Positions 35,101 through 47,178 of a stretch of DNA of 64,000 nucleotides are shown here, in pieces. The stretch spans positions 45,136,884 to 45,200,883 of the forward strand of contig NC_074719.1 of NCBI RefSeq assembly GCF_947242115.1, read 5' to 3'. Origin of the DNA: Biomphalaria glabrata. Taxonomy: Eukaryota > Mollusca > Gastropoda > Planorbidae. How positions within the stretch are numbered: position 1 is the stretch's first letter; every line of letters begins with the position of its first letter. The notes beneath the pieces are model-generated. The model made no database searches. It had not been told where the DNA came from and saw nothing but the letters and a program-made list of their open reading frames with translations. The position numbers and the translations under genes were made by a program.

Positions 35101-38100
35101 TCTCAGTTTTCATTTGGCGAAACATTGCCAAGTTGGATTCAAACAAAGTCTTCTCTGCGTTGCTTAACATGTTCATTGTGTTGGCCAAGTTGGCCAACTG
35201 CTTGTTGAGAGGCTCAATAGATGACAGCCATTTGATTTGTTTAGCTAACCCAATGAGAGAAGGCACACTCTGATCTGAGGCATCATCATGGACTTGCTGG
35301 TCAAAGCAGTTCGGATAAAAGCTCGGCTGGTGAACTGGGGCAGTGTAGGTGTGTGTATTGTAGTTCTTATAATTATCACTTTTTGTGAATACACACTCCT
35401 GCTGCCTGACCTCGGGCTTGGTGTTACTCATGTAAGTGTTTTTGATTGGTTCTTTTAGCTTGTAGCTTACAATAGGTATCACATAATCAGTGTTGTTATT
35501 CGTCAGACCCGAGGGAATATTTCGCGCATACATACATTTTAAACTTTCTTTAAAGTTAGTCATCCCTTGTTTCCTTCCAACTGAGACGTCGACCAATGGA
35601 TCATAATACTGCATCCCTATCTTACCTTTGCTGGCTAAAGCCTGTGTTTCACAGGCACTTCCTGTGGTCAAAGATGTTTTAGTCCTGTCTATCTGTTTCA
35701 GATCTTCAGGGACAAGAGGGTTCTCGGAAAGTGTCTCTTCAGAATCGCTGAACTTATCTGCAAGTCTCGAGTCATAAATATCACTTATGTTATTATCATC
35801 GAGGCAGGAGAAGTTGTCTGTGTGGCTTCCGAAGGATGGCTGGGAGTTCAGATCCTTTTGAGAGGTCATCTCTTTTAAAAAACCATCTTCACAACTAACT
35901 TCTTTACGAGGAACTGTTTCAACTCTTGATTCTGGAAGTTTTAACTCTTGATGGGTAGCACCACTTTTTATATCCAGAAATTCTTTAGGACTCTTGATCT
36001 CAGGACAAGCATCCTCAAGGACGGTTTTAATCTTTTGATTGGTAAATTTAAATGGGTGATGGCCATTAGCATAAGAATATAAATTATCATAGGAAGGGTC
36101 AGAAGACGAGTGAGCCTGCATGCCTAAAACTGCTTTGCATATCTCTCTGAGTGTCGGAACAGGACCAATTTTAGGTGCATTCAATGTTGTGATTATATGG
36201 CCTTTTATGACTTTATACATGTTCTGATTGGGTTTAAAGTTGTCATTTGACGTATGTAGTGTTCGCAGTGTCGGGATTTGAACTGGGTGGGATGACAGAG
36301 ATGTTGAATGGTGCTGTGCGTAGCCTGGATAGTGTTTGATGTAGGAGTTGTGAGCACCAGAATAATACAGGCTGTTTCTACTGCCATGAGAGTACACTTG
36401 TACAGGTATCCTCTGTGGTGCCTGCATAGGGAAACAACTGTACATACCAGATCCTCCATGTGGTAAATGTGCTTGGTGAGGCTCTTTGTTGCAGTTTAAC
36501 TTGGACATGTTCTGCTTCTCATTACTGATCCAAACTGGTGGCACCACATATATATCTTCTACTCTTTTGCCGCTCGGCATATCCACAGTCTTCATGAATG
36601 CCAGCTCTGGGTCCTCTAAAGTACCCTTTTCCCCCTCCATTGCGCTATGTTTATTCTCATTATTGACCATTATCGCTTCAGCAGCCTTAACCTCCTCTGC
36701 TTTCTTCTCCTGTGCTTTTTGACGTACCAGCTTTACAAGCTGCAGCTGAGGGCTGTTCTCCCTCTTCAGATAAGGCCGCATGAAAAATTCTGACTGGAAG
36801 TGACGGAAAAGAGGCTTCTTCTTTCTGCCCCTTTTAGACCTAGGATTGCTCTTTTGGGAGACCCCACGCTGCGTAAGCCAATTATCCCCAGTCATCTCCC
36901 CAACCTCGTGCAAAGCTGTGCTCTGTGTGCCGAGACAGTTAATGGGGATGCCATTGTTTTTTTCAGCATAGGGCAATACATTACGATACATACTGCAATG
37001 ATTGCTCTGGGGTAACTTTTCTTGGCTAGGAATGTAGGCTGATTGTTGGATAACAGGTCGCCAAGGGTTTTCCACTTCTATCTGTTCGCAGAGAATTTTT
37101 TCGGTCATTCCCACCCTGTTAATATCTGCATGAGAATTGGTAGGAACATTCAGCATATAGGAGGAACAGTTGACAGCTTCAACATTATTCTGATTGTTGC
37201 AATTAGCCATTGCTATGTCTTGATTCAAGTCACACATTTCCGCAGATGCACAGCCCAGAGAATTCTCAGAGCTCTTCTCCAGCATCTGCAGGAGAGCTTT
37301 CAAATTGAGGTCCGGTGAACCGATCATATTGGACTGGAGTGTGACCCCATCTGTAGCGCTTGGAAACCCTGTATCTGTTGACACTTTTTCCACACTTGTG
37401 TCCTCTGCCATCCCATGGTTCAAATCCACCCCAGGTTCTTGAGTGTCGGTTTGCACCATCAGACCATTGTCCAGAATGTAAGTGTTGCTGATGTTATTTG
37501 GCTCTGTTCCCGTGGTGACCAGCCGAAAAATATAGTTTTCAGACACGTTAGAATTTACCCATTCCTGTAATAATATGTCTTTAGGGTCAGAGGTTACTGC
37601 ACTGTCATTCTCATTCCCCACATGTGTTGAATCTTCAGATTTTTCTTTCTTTATTTTCTGTGAATTAAAACAAAAGGAAATATTTATATGAGATCTTTAG
37701 CCTTCCAATACCTTCTCAGACATAAAAACTAAGTATATTTATTAAAAAGTAATTCTATACAATATGTAACAAAAATTTACAATCAGGTTTAATATGATTA
37801 TATATAAATATAAAAAAAAATTGTTGAAAACACTTTAGTCAAAAAATCTCAATCAATACCTCAGTTAAAACTAAATGGCTGGAGTCAGCAAGATTGTTAT
37901 CAGACGATGCAACAATGGTTGTATTTTCCTAGTAAATAAAAGGAATATTAGTACTGAGCAACAGTGTGAAAAATTTGAGAACGTTTTCATTAAAAAACAC
38001 TTTTTTTTTCATGAAGATCATAACTATTGTCATGTTGAATTTTTCTGGATAGTTGCGAGGAGAGATTTGACCAAATTCTTTGTCCTTTTATGAACACAAT

Positions 38101-41100
38101 GCAGAACAATAATGCCAATATTTTTTATTAACAACTACAACAAGATTTGTCCCATAACATTGAATTACAATGTTAATATAGATTTGTTAAGCCTAACTAG
38201 TTTTGTGAATTAAGCCAACCATCTGAACTCATCTCAAGATAATCTACTCCCAAGTCCCAGGATAACGGGGGATGGCAGTGGGCAGGGTATGATCCCAGGA
38301 CCATCGAGACAACCAGACAACAGCCCAGCTCGCATACCACATGACCAGGCAGCCATTCATATTGCGTGGACCCATGGAGGAGGGATTTCCAAGAGAAAGT
38401 TTCCATGCTGCCTTCAGGTGCTCAGCAAACACAATAAACTCAATCCCATTGATGGGAACCCAAGTGTTTTATGCCACTAAGTCACACATCCCATGCCTAG
38501 AGTCAACAAAGTAAATCTCAACAAGAAACTTCTGGTTCTGTATGGTTCTTTTTAAACTAGAACATATGATAAGAACATTCCCAGCTTCTGACCAATTTTT
38601 AGTGCACTAAGCCATAAGCAACTTATTCTCGTTCTCAGTGAATAACTTCATTTCCTAGTAGCAATTCTTCTAGTTAACAATGTTTTAGGTTAAGTTATCA
38701 AATCAGTGAATAACTTCATTTCCTACTAGCAATTCTTCTAGTAAACAATGTTGTAAACAAAGTTTTAGGTTAAGTCATTCAATCAGTGAAAAACTTCATT
38801 TCCTAGTAGGAATTCTTCTAGTTAACAATGTTTTAGGTTATGTTTGAAGATCAGTAAATAACTTCATTTCCTAGTAGCAATTCTTCTACTAAACAATGTT
38901 TTAGGTTAGGTCATCTAATCAGTGAATGTGACAACAATAATTTTATTATTATTAAGTGTAAAACTTTGTTGTACATGTTTAGTGTGTTCTTTCAGAATGG
39001 AAGATTTTTTACATCCTAGCCCAAATCTCCTGCAAGACAGCTTGGGGTGGCAGCAGGGTTAAAGCCCAGGAAAACAATTCAGAGCAGCACATACTTATTC
39101 CATTTTTTAAAAAACCTTAATGGGTGTTATATTTTAAAAGTTGTCAGCTGTTGATAGATTGATATTGGTTTCATTCTTGGTGGTAGGGTGATAAATAAAG
39201 TTAAAATACTCATTAACATCAGGAATTTGACAACTCTATGGGCTTTAGTTGGGACTTAACATTAGTAGACATTTGTTTTATAAGTTTTGGGCTTTTCTTC
39301 AGAAATGAAAACTATTGCATTTGAGTCAAAATCTCCTGCGGTACAGCAGGTGAGGAAAGTGGACAGGGCTCAAACTCTGGACCATTGTCTTGAGAGTCTG
39401 AAAAGCATACCACATGACTAGGCAGCCATTCTTGTCATCATGGTTACTGAAGCTTTTTAACTTCATTAACCACTGACCATTGGTCAGTTCTATTTTGAAT
39501 TTACATGGTCTACAATTCTGTAGGTCTCAAAGAGAAATGTTACATAATATATAAAGTAAGACTTCTAACTGGGTAAATATAATGGTGTCACACATTACTT
39601 GTTAATTCTTAGTTAAAAATTTAATGAAATAATTAAAAAGATTGGTTGCATTCCAAACATATAAATATAATTACAGGAAAACTACCTGCTCTGGAAACTT
39701 TTTCAAAGACAAGATTCCAACTCTTTTAGAACACGTGAAACAGTAGACAGTATCATCTGAATCACCAATGTCAATCCACTGAGACTTAACACACTGAAAT
39801 TTAAAGATTGTTTTCAAAGACAAAGTATTTTTTGAGATTCATATTTCAGTAAATGATAAAATTGTGAGGAAGGTGGTTACTTTGTCTGCAACAAGATAGA
39901 TTTACTGTAAGTCAACGTTTTTTGTTCTTGCTAAAATTTAATGACCTTACAGCATAGGGCTAACCATGATAACACAAAATATGTGTCTGTCTTATAAGGT
40001 ATATATATATGTGCTAGCAGGCTGTTCAGATAGATGCCTAACATTTGTCTGTCTAAGAAGGTACATGTGTCAGCAGATGGACGCTTAACATTTGTCTGTC
40101 TAAGAAGGTATATAGGCCAGCATGCTGTTCAGATGGATGCCTAACATTTGTCTGTCTAAGAAGGTATATGTGTTAGCATGCTGTTCAGTTGAATGCTTAA
40201 CATTTGTCTGTCTAAGAAGGTACATGTGTCAGCATGCTGTTCAGATGGATGCTTAACATTTGTCTAAGAAGGTATATGTGTCAGCATGTTGTTCAGTTGG
40301 ATGCCGAACATTTGTCTGTCTGAGAAGGTATATAGGCCAGCATGCTGTTCAGATGGATACTTAACATTTGTCTGTCTAAGAAGGTATATAGGCCAGCATG
40401 CTGTTCAGATGGATACTTAACATTTGTCTGTCTAAGAAGGTACATGTGTCAGCATGCTGTTCAGATGGATACTTAACATTTGTCTAAGAAGGTATATAGG
40501 CCAGCATGCTGTTCAGATGGATGCCTAACATTTGTCTGTCTAAGAAGGTACATGTGTTAGCATGCTGTTCAGTTGAATGCTTAACATTTGTCTGTCTAAG
40601 AAGGTACATGTGTTAGCATGCTGTTCAGTTGAATGCTTAACATTTGTTTGTCTAAGAAGGTATATAGGCCAGCATGCTGTTCAGATGGATGCTTAACATT
40701 TGTCTGTCTAAGAAGGTATATGTGTCAGCATGCTGTTCAGATAGATGCCTAACATTTGTTTGTCTAAGAAGGTACATGTGTTAGCATGCTGTTCAGATGG
40801 ATGCCTAACATTTGTCTGTCTAAGAAGGTATATAGGCCAGCATGCTGTTCAAATGGATGCCTAACATTTGTCTGTCTAAGAAGGTATATGTGTCAGCATG
40901 CTGTTCAGATGGATACTTAACATTTGTCTGTCTAAGAAGGTACATGTGTCAGCATGCTGTTCAGATGGATACTTAACATTTGTCTAAGAAGGTATATAGG
41001 CCAGCATGCTGTTCAGATGGATGCCTAACATTTGTCTGTCTAAGAAGGTACATGTGTTAGCATGCTGTTCAGTTGAATGCTTAACATTTGTCTGTCTAAG

Positions 41101-42215
41101 AAGGTACATGTGTTAGCATGCTGTTCAGTTGAATGCTTAACATTTGTTTGTCTAAGAAGGTATATAGGCCAGCATGCTGTTCAGATGGATGCTTAACATT
41201 TGTCTGTCTAAGAAGGTATATGTGTCAGCATGCTGTTCAGATAGATGCCTAACATTTGTTTGTCTAAGAAGGTACATGTGTTAGCATGCTGTTCAGATGG
41301 ATACTTAACATTTGTCTGTCTAAGAATGTATATGTGCCAGCATGCTGTTCACTCCTTGTATTGATTTTAAGGTCTTCTTTTGGAATTGTCTGCTACAAAA
41401 ACTAGGAAAGATGGTTTCTAGATATACTGCATTATTAACCATAACTGCCTGTAAGTCTAACAAGGAAAGTTCATGTATGTTTTACATGCAACTTCTCTCA
41501 AGGACTAGAATACGTCTGTAAAAATGCTAAGTCTCCCAAAACTCTATATGCAGGTATCTATCAATCCCTTAACTTACAAATTGCAGACATTTCTTAAAAT
41601 TTATAAATTACAGTCATTTGTTCAAATTTATAAATTACATATATTTGTACATACTTATACATTGCAGACATTTCTCAAAGTTATACATTTACAGACACTT
41701 CTTCAAACTTATAAATTGCTGACATTTCTTAAAATTTATATAAATTACATATATTTGTTCATACTTATAAATTGCTGACATTTCTTAAAATTTATATAAA
41801 TTACATATATTTGTTCATACTTATAAATTGCTGACATTTCTTGAAACTTATAAATTGCAGACACTTCTTGAAACTTATAAATTGCAGACACTTCTTCAAA
41901 CTTATAAATTGCTGACATTTCTTCAAACTTATAAATTAAAGACATTTCTTTAAAGTTATAAATACCAGTAGCAGACATTTCTTCAAACTTATATATTTAC
42001 AGACACTTCTTCAAGCAGGTATTAGTTTTTCAAAAAATGTGAAAACATTGTTCTGATCGTGGTAACCATGTTGCTAAGAATGTATTCAAAGATCTACTTA
42101 CTGAGGAGCAAAGTGTATGATGACAGGTCAACTCAGTAGGTAGTACTTCAGAACCTTCTTCTATCCATCCATAAGAATGCTGACAGCAAGGGCAATACTG
42201 TGAAAAATCTCCCAT
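32187..42215 (-). CDS. Large RING-finger protein with two AT-hook-like motifs, 1501 aa, unnamed
   Basis: Six coding exons join in phase: 42102-42215, 39686-39793, 37860-37928, 34132-37657, 33767-33844 and 32187-32797 (4506 nt). Residues 8-59 form a C3HC4 RING: Cys8, Cys11, Cys31, His33, Cys36, Cys39, Cys56, Cys59, split by an intron after Ser38. The rest is mostly disordered, rich in Asn, Ser and His. Basic KRGRKKK lies near residue 372 and a better AT-hook, KRGRPLGSKN, near 1128. A predicted helical block runs about 893-1024 (from PSLIGLAKQIKWLSSIEPLN). The C-terminus is acidic, with IKTE and, earlier, IKKE sumoylation-type motifs. The big exon reads 10 codons past its donor to a stop (34100), so an unspliced form would end there. 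The inferred role is a nuclear, DNA-binding E3 ubiquitin ligase. I do not recognise an orthologue. The start is the only in-frame ATG after an upstream stop. Confidence 0.85.
32935..33080 (-). repeat. Family D repeat unit
   Basis: Minus strand CAACTTGATCTGAGAATGGG TTGGGTGTGGGAGAAATAA; in RING gene intron 5. Confidence 0.7.
33086..33232 (+). repeat. SINE-A, headless copy
   Basis: Begins in the body (GGGATCTTCGGGCACCTC) and keeps GAGTCCACCCAGCTCTAATG to CAGATGACCTTTA. The tRNA head is missing. Confidence 0.8.
38215..38365 (-). repeat. SINE-B copy, minus strand
   Basis: Minus strand CTGCCTGGTCATGTGG, TCCTGGGATCATACCCTGCC, CGTTATCCTGGGACTTGGG. In RING gene intron 3. Confidence 0.75.
38370..38495 (-). 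repeat. SINE-C fragment, minus strand
   Basis: GTGCTGAGCACCTG-type body and GGGATGTGTGACTTAGTGGC head on the minus strand; adjacent to SINE-B. Confidence 0.5.
38634..38925. repeat. 68-bp tandem repeat, about four copies
   Basis: The word CAGTGAATAACTTCATTTCC and relatives starts at 38636, 38704, 38784, 38852 and (partial) 38920. Spacing is 68, 80, 68, 68; the 80 contains a 12-bp local duplication. Intronic. Confidence 0.9.
38975..39075 (-). repeat. SINE-B relic
   Basis: Minus strand CCTGGGCTTTAACCCTGC and CTTGCAGGAGATTTGGGC. Confidence 0.5.
39285..39435 (-). repeat. SINE-B copy, minus strand
   Basis: Minus strand CTGCCTAGTCATGTGG, GAGTTTGAGCCCTGTCCAC and ACCGCAGGAGATTTTGAC. Confidence 0.65.
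39995..41355. repeat. Minisatellite, ~56-bp unit with higher-order structure
   Basis: About 24 units built on TTAACATTTGTCTGTCTAAG, AAGGTATATAGGCCAGCATG or AAGGTACATGTGTTAGCATG, and CTGTTCAGATGGATGC. Unit variants repeat in the same order with a 500-bp offset (40441 to 40802 versus 40942 to 41302). It lies in the intron after RING exon 1. Confidence 0.95.
41570..42020. repeat. AT-rich tandem repeat, unit about 27-30 bp
   Basis: Repeats of ACTTATAAATTGC then GACATTTCTT. Open frames with IYKFEE repeats on the minus strand are products of the repeat, not a protein. Confidence 0.9.
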
Positions 42216-42795
42216 CACTGTGTTGACTTCTGCAAAGTTTCTTAGACCCACTAAGTGTTTTCAATCATGAAAATAAAGAAAATGATCAATAGACCTAGAC
42301 AAATAGAATCTAAATCTAGAATTTAGGTTTATTTAAGATTTAAACATGACAATGACATTGCTGAAGTAGGTAAACTAACTTGCTTTAATTTTTAAAAAAA
42401 AGATTAGGCTTAATAAAGCCTTAGATTGGATCTATACAATAATAGAGAATTAGATCAAGTAGATGTCATGAGGCCACAATTGTAAATTATGGATTAAAAA
42501 AAAATTACTTCAGAAATCTACGTCTGATTTATATAGATCTAAACTAGTACTAGATCTATCCAGTATCCTCGAGATCTAGAATCTATAGATCTACGACGAC
42601 TCAACTCGATCTCATCTCTAGACAGACCTGCTGATTTCGAATTCTTTAGTTTATATCTATCTACTAATCTAGATCTATCATCTAGTCTAGTCAATCTAGA
42701 TCTAGAATCTACTTTCTTTAGTCTAGGAGAACATAGATGTGATAGATTGGATGCAACTTTTAAAAATCATTGAGTCAAATAGAAGTCAATCTTAC

Positions 42796-42950
42796 GTCTG
42801 AATACAGAAACAGGTCGAGGGTACACGTTTGAGTTATTCAATCAGCAAAAGTGGTCGTGGTGCCTGTTCGTTGCCTAGCTAGAGACTCGTCTCCTAACAA
42901 TATCTGAATATCTGCTGCCTGTGACCCCTCGCAGTAGAACGTCAAATTGG
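42796..42950 (-). other. Probable non-coding first exon of the RING gene
   Basis: On the minus strand a good donor (CAGAC then GTAAG) lies at 42796, and the first coding exon is preceded by an acceptor-like ACACTTAG near 42249. The upstream end is a guess from the change to AT-rich sequence near 42950. No transcript data. Confidence 0.35.
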
Positions 42951-43421
42951 AAGTTTTATTATTTTTTAATTAGGGTCTAGATCTAGACCAATATGATAAA
43001 AAGATATAGAAACTAAATCTATTCGAAATCTCCAAATGCCTAAATGAACAGTTTTTAATTCAGCTTAATAACTTCTGAGACCTAACAAAAAATAAAATAA
43101 AATTAATCTAGATCTAAAATCGAAGGCAATCTGAACTTTCAAAAACCGAATTTCTAGGTGGTAACTCGAAGTGAAGTTAAAATAAAAATTCTTTTCAATT
43201 CTTTATCGAAAGAAACATGGAATTTTTAAAAATCTAAATTGATCTAGATCTAGATCTAAATAAAATAAATGATGTGAACATTTATTGTATTTTAAACTAT
43301 AAAAAATATTTTTCGAATTAAATTTGAAATAGTTTATGTCCTTTTTATATTGAAATGTATAGATCTAGTCCGTTATTATTTTTTTTTGTCCGTTGCTTAC
43401 AAGTGAGCATTTTATTATGCT

Positions 43422-43432
43422 AAGATGGCAGC
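43422..43432 (+). promoter_or_regulatory. YY1-like motif in the divergent spacer
   Basis: AAGATGGCAGC resembles the YY1 site often found at the first exon of housekeeping genes. It lies between the RING and SLIMP-like genes and could mark the SLIMP-like transcription start. Weak evidence from one short motif. Confidence 0.25.
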
Positions 43433-44574
43433 GTCCTTAGTTTTCTTTTGCATAGATTTATAACTTTCATTCATTTCATTCTCATCATTCTGTATTTTTG
43501 GGGTATTTGTGTAGTATTGTTTGGTCTTGGTGATCTAAGATGTAAACTTTGTCACATTACCAAAACTTATTTGTTGTAGTAGTCTATTTAGAGCTTTAAA
43601 TATTAATTCTTTTTTATAATATTCAAGACAAGATCTTACTAGATTTAACTAGATCTAGATCTAGATAGATCTACTTAGACTTAGAGACTTAGACTTAGAC
43701 TCATCTCACTAGACTAGACTAGCTAGTACTATTATTATTAGTATTACTAGTAGTATTTATTACTAGTAAGAGTAGTACTAGATCTAGATCTAGCTAGATT
43801 CTAGTAGTAGTACTAGACTGTCTAGACTTAAAACTAAAAGACTTAACTAATAACTTAGACTCTAGACTAGAGTTTTATACTTATAATTATTATAGATCTT
43901 AGTTAGAAGTTATTTGACAGTGATTCTTAGTATTAGTCATTAGTAGTAGAGATAGATCTAGATCTATATAATTAAAATTATTAATTAATAATAAGTAGAT
44001 CTAGATCTACATTTAGAATATCTATTATTAATATAAATATTCTTCTTTTCGTGGAAAATTATTTATAAATAGATTTATAATCTAGATCTTCTATAATTGA
44101 AAATGTTAATTTTAGGCGTTTTCAAGGCTTTTGTTGGTATTTACATCTCATCTAGATCAAGAATGACTAGAGTAATCTATACTCTACTACCTCTAGTTTA
44201 TTTAATCTATAATGTCTAGAGTCTAGATTGACTAGAATACATTTAGATCTATAATAATAATCTAGATTGACTAGACCTAAATATAGATTCTAGATATAGA
44301 TGAGATCTAGACAAGAATAGCTTTATAACTAGTATAACTAGATCTATATGTAATAGATTAATATAGAAGTCTAGTTATAGATCTAGTGTATACATATATA
44401 TATATATGTGTGTGTGTATGTATATATTGAACCTACAACCAAGAAGATGATCATAATTAGTCTAGATCTAGTAAAATGACCTAGATCTACATGTTTCAAA
44501 TGTTCCTTCAGTTATGAAGATTATTAGGTCTACATAAATTATAATTGTACATTTTTCTACTTTCTAACCCAAAT

Positions 44575-44760
44575 TTGGATTTGGATGGCTGCCTGGTCGT
44601 GCGGTTTGCACGCTGGACTGTCGTTCAGGTTTATCGATTGTCCCGGGTTCAAATCCTGCCCGCTCCCATCCCCTGTCGTCCTGCGGGAGGTTTGGACTAG
44701 GAAGTAATTATCTTCAACTCTGAAGGAACATCCGAAACATGTAAAACATTTTACAAACAT
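44575..44760 (+). repeat. SINE-B copy, near full length
   Basis: GGATGGCTGCCTGGTCGTGC, CCGGGTTCAAATCCTGCCCG, CTGTCGTCCTGCGGGAGG, CTCTGAAGGAACATCCG. Confidence 0.88.
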
Positions 44761-45249
44761 TTTCCCAAAGAATGGCAGGGGATGATGGTGGACATGGTTT
44801 AAACCCAAGACCATTGACTTGATCAAATCAAAGTCTAGAGCTCAAACCACAGATTCTGGACCAGTAGATCTCAATGTTTTTATTTTTTAAAAATTATTTT
44901 GAATCTAGATATATGTAAATATTATATAATATATAAATATACTTTAAGTAGATGTAGATTCTAGATCTATATCTATACTTCCACAGATCATTTCATTGTG
45001 TGACCATCACCAGTTTTGAGATAAAAATCAGCTAGATTCTACTAGATCTAGATAGTAAACTCGTAGATATAGAACTAATCACTAGTTAGAGATTTAACAA
45101 AACAAAAATGAACTTACTAGATCTATAATTGCCTGCTTCTATCCCCTGCATCCTGTGGGAGGTTTGGGTAAGGATGTACCTATTCTTCATTTCTGAATTC
45201 ATGTACAAAATGTCCAAGATGATGCTGGTACTTTGCCACGTTAAAAACG

Positions 45250-45690
45250 TTGATATTACATCAGTTTTAACCGCACAAGATTTGTCGACCATCTTTCTCC
45301 ATTCCTCTCTGTATTTTGCCTTTGATAGAACCTCTTTCAGTGGCAGGCGTGTCCATTCTTTTATGCTGTCTTCCCATCGCTTTCTCTGTTATTATTATTA
45401 TATAGCTTTTATATAGGGCTACTGTCATGCTTATAGATTGCTCAGAGCGCTTTGGTCCAATCTCATTTGTGGGGAGGCGGGGGTATCTAGGAGTTAGTTT
45501 TCCATGCTAGGCGCTCGGTAAATGCAACTCTGCCAGAGTCGGGTGTCGAACCTCGATCCCCCTTCTAGGTAGCCAAGACATGCCAAGTTCAAGCACACTT
45601 AGCCTCTCGACCACGCTTCCCACTTTACTCTGTGTGCCTCTTCTTCTTTTTCCTGGTACTGTTCCCTTAAGGAAGGTCTTTGTGATAATA
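45250..45690 (-). mobile_element. LINE family M fragment split by a SINE-C
   Basis: Minus strand: GAACAGTACCAGGAAAAAG at 45655-45690, then after the SINE the continuation GAAAGCGATGGGAAGACAGC and GGAGAAAGATGGTCGACAAA. The two halves match adjacent parts of the 2060-2305 copy. Confidence 0.75.
45395..45630 (-). repeat. SINE-C inserted in LINE M
   Basis: Minus strand GGGAAGCGTGGTCGAGAGGC, GGTTCGACACCCGACTC, GAGATTGGACCAAAGCGCTC. Confidence 0.85.
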
Positions 45691-45822
45691 ATCCAAAGTG
45701 AAAATATGTTTACCTTCTAGAATCTTATAGTATGACGATTATGAAATGCTATCTTTTATGCATTCTTATTGATGTATATAAAAATATTTTATAATTTTTT
45801 TTTCCAGCACCAAATTTGTTTG

Positions 45823-47138
45823 ATGGCGGTCACAGCTACAAGTTTGCTGCCATTTAAATGTCTATCAACGATAGGCTCCACCGCTTGTAGGTTGTTACAT
45901 GCAAATACAAGGACAACATATTCAAGGTTCTCCTTTTTAAATCAACTAAAACGATTGGCACGGATACAGTTTGCAGCCCATCACAACTCTGCAGAAAAGT
46001 TAACATTTGAGAAGCAGCCAGCGTCTTGGCTGTTTGTGAACAATACTTTCGGCGGGCTGTATGGGTCTCATGTCAATTTAGAGCTTGACCTTGAGAACAG
46101 GTTGTCTGCTGATAATATAAAACAGTTAGAGCTAATTTTGCGCAGAAGAGGACTTCCTGCTGATTTGAGCTCCTTGGTTAGTGAAGAAAAAATATTTTTT
46201 TTACTGAAAAATCTCATTTGAAAAAAAAAATTCTTAAAAAAAAATTATATTTCAGTTTTTAGCTAAGATTCAATTTATTTGTTGAATTTAAGAAATAAAA
46301 TAACATAACTGTTGATCTTTGTATCATTTGATCTGTAGCATCAGGGTGGGACATGTAAAAGATTTGTCACTATTAGGAAAATATTGTATCCATGGCAGAG
46401 GCAGGTCCTCTAGAAATCTCCTAAGAGACTTTTGCTAAATGCCATTGTTAAAATCCTAGGCCTTCAGTTGCGGCTTAACATTTAATTCTGAAAGATATTG
46501 TAAAGGTTGCTTTCTTTCACCTTTAAAAGTTTGGAATGAATTGTATAAAACTTATCAACCATGTTTCTCACCTTTAAAAAAAAAAGAATACTATAAACAC
46601 TGCCACTTTGCAGCTAGCAAAGTAAAATTTCCTCCTCTCGATCTTGCTATCTATGGAGCAGATGATGTTAAGGTCATCTGTTTCTATGGCCAACGGTTAA
46701 TGAGTAGGGTGTCATGTGGCCAGCACAACGTCAACCGCCTTTACTTTCCCCAACTAAAGTCAGGTAAAGTTGGGTGGAATCAGGGTCACCCTAAAAATCT
46801 TAAAATTCAAAATCCCAGTCTTTATTGAGATTTGAACCAAGTGCCCCAGGTTCAGAAGCGCTTAACCACTCAGTCACAGCTAGATCTATATCATATTTGA
46901 AAAACCTTTTAGATTAAGAAATGCCTTCTTTCTGATTTGTTTAAACTGCATTATATATATATATACTTTATTTCTTTTTAAAAGTTTTTCTTTATTTGTT
47001 TTCTTTACTTATTTCTCAAAAGGTTGATGATTTTACAAAACTAAGGGCTTTAGAAAGACAAAGAAATGGTTTGGTTTCTGAAAGAAATGAAATTGCAGAG
47101 AAACTCAAACAAATGAAAGCAGAACACCAGGTTGGTTT

Positions 47139-47178
<40 letters not shown>

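Larger units (their letters stand above)
42500..45120. repeat. CTAG/AGATCT-rich domain between two divergent genes
   Basis: Densest at 43640-44500, with AGATCTAGATCTAGATAG and many CTAG words, plus a (TA/TG) run at 44391-44425. It fills the spacer between RING exon 1 and the SLIMP-like start. No coding frame of interest. Confidence 0.8.

Noticed and set aside
41524-41978. Repetitive IYKFEE / LQTFLK frames
   Set aside because: Translation of the AT-rich tandem repeat in an intron.
42216-42251. Longer N-terminus for the RING protein starting at GTG 42251
   Set aside because: GTG is not a plausible start here, and the stretch is better read as 5' UTR after an acceptor; ATG 42215 is used instead.
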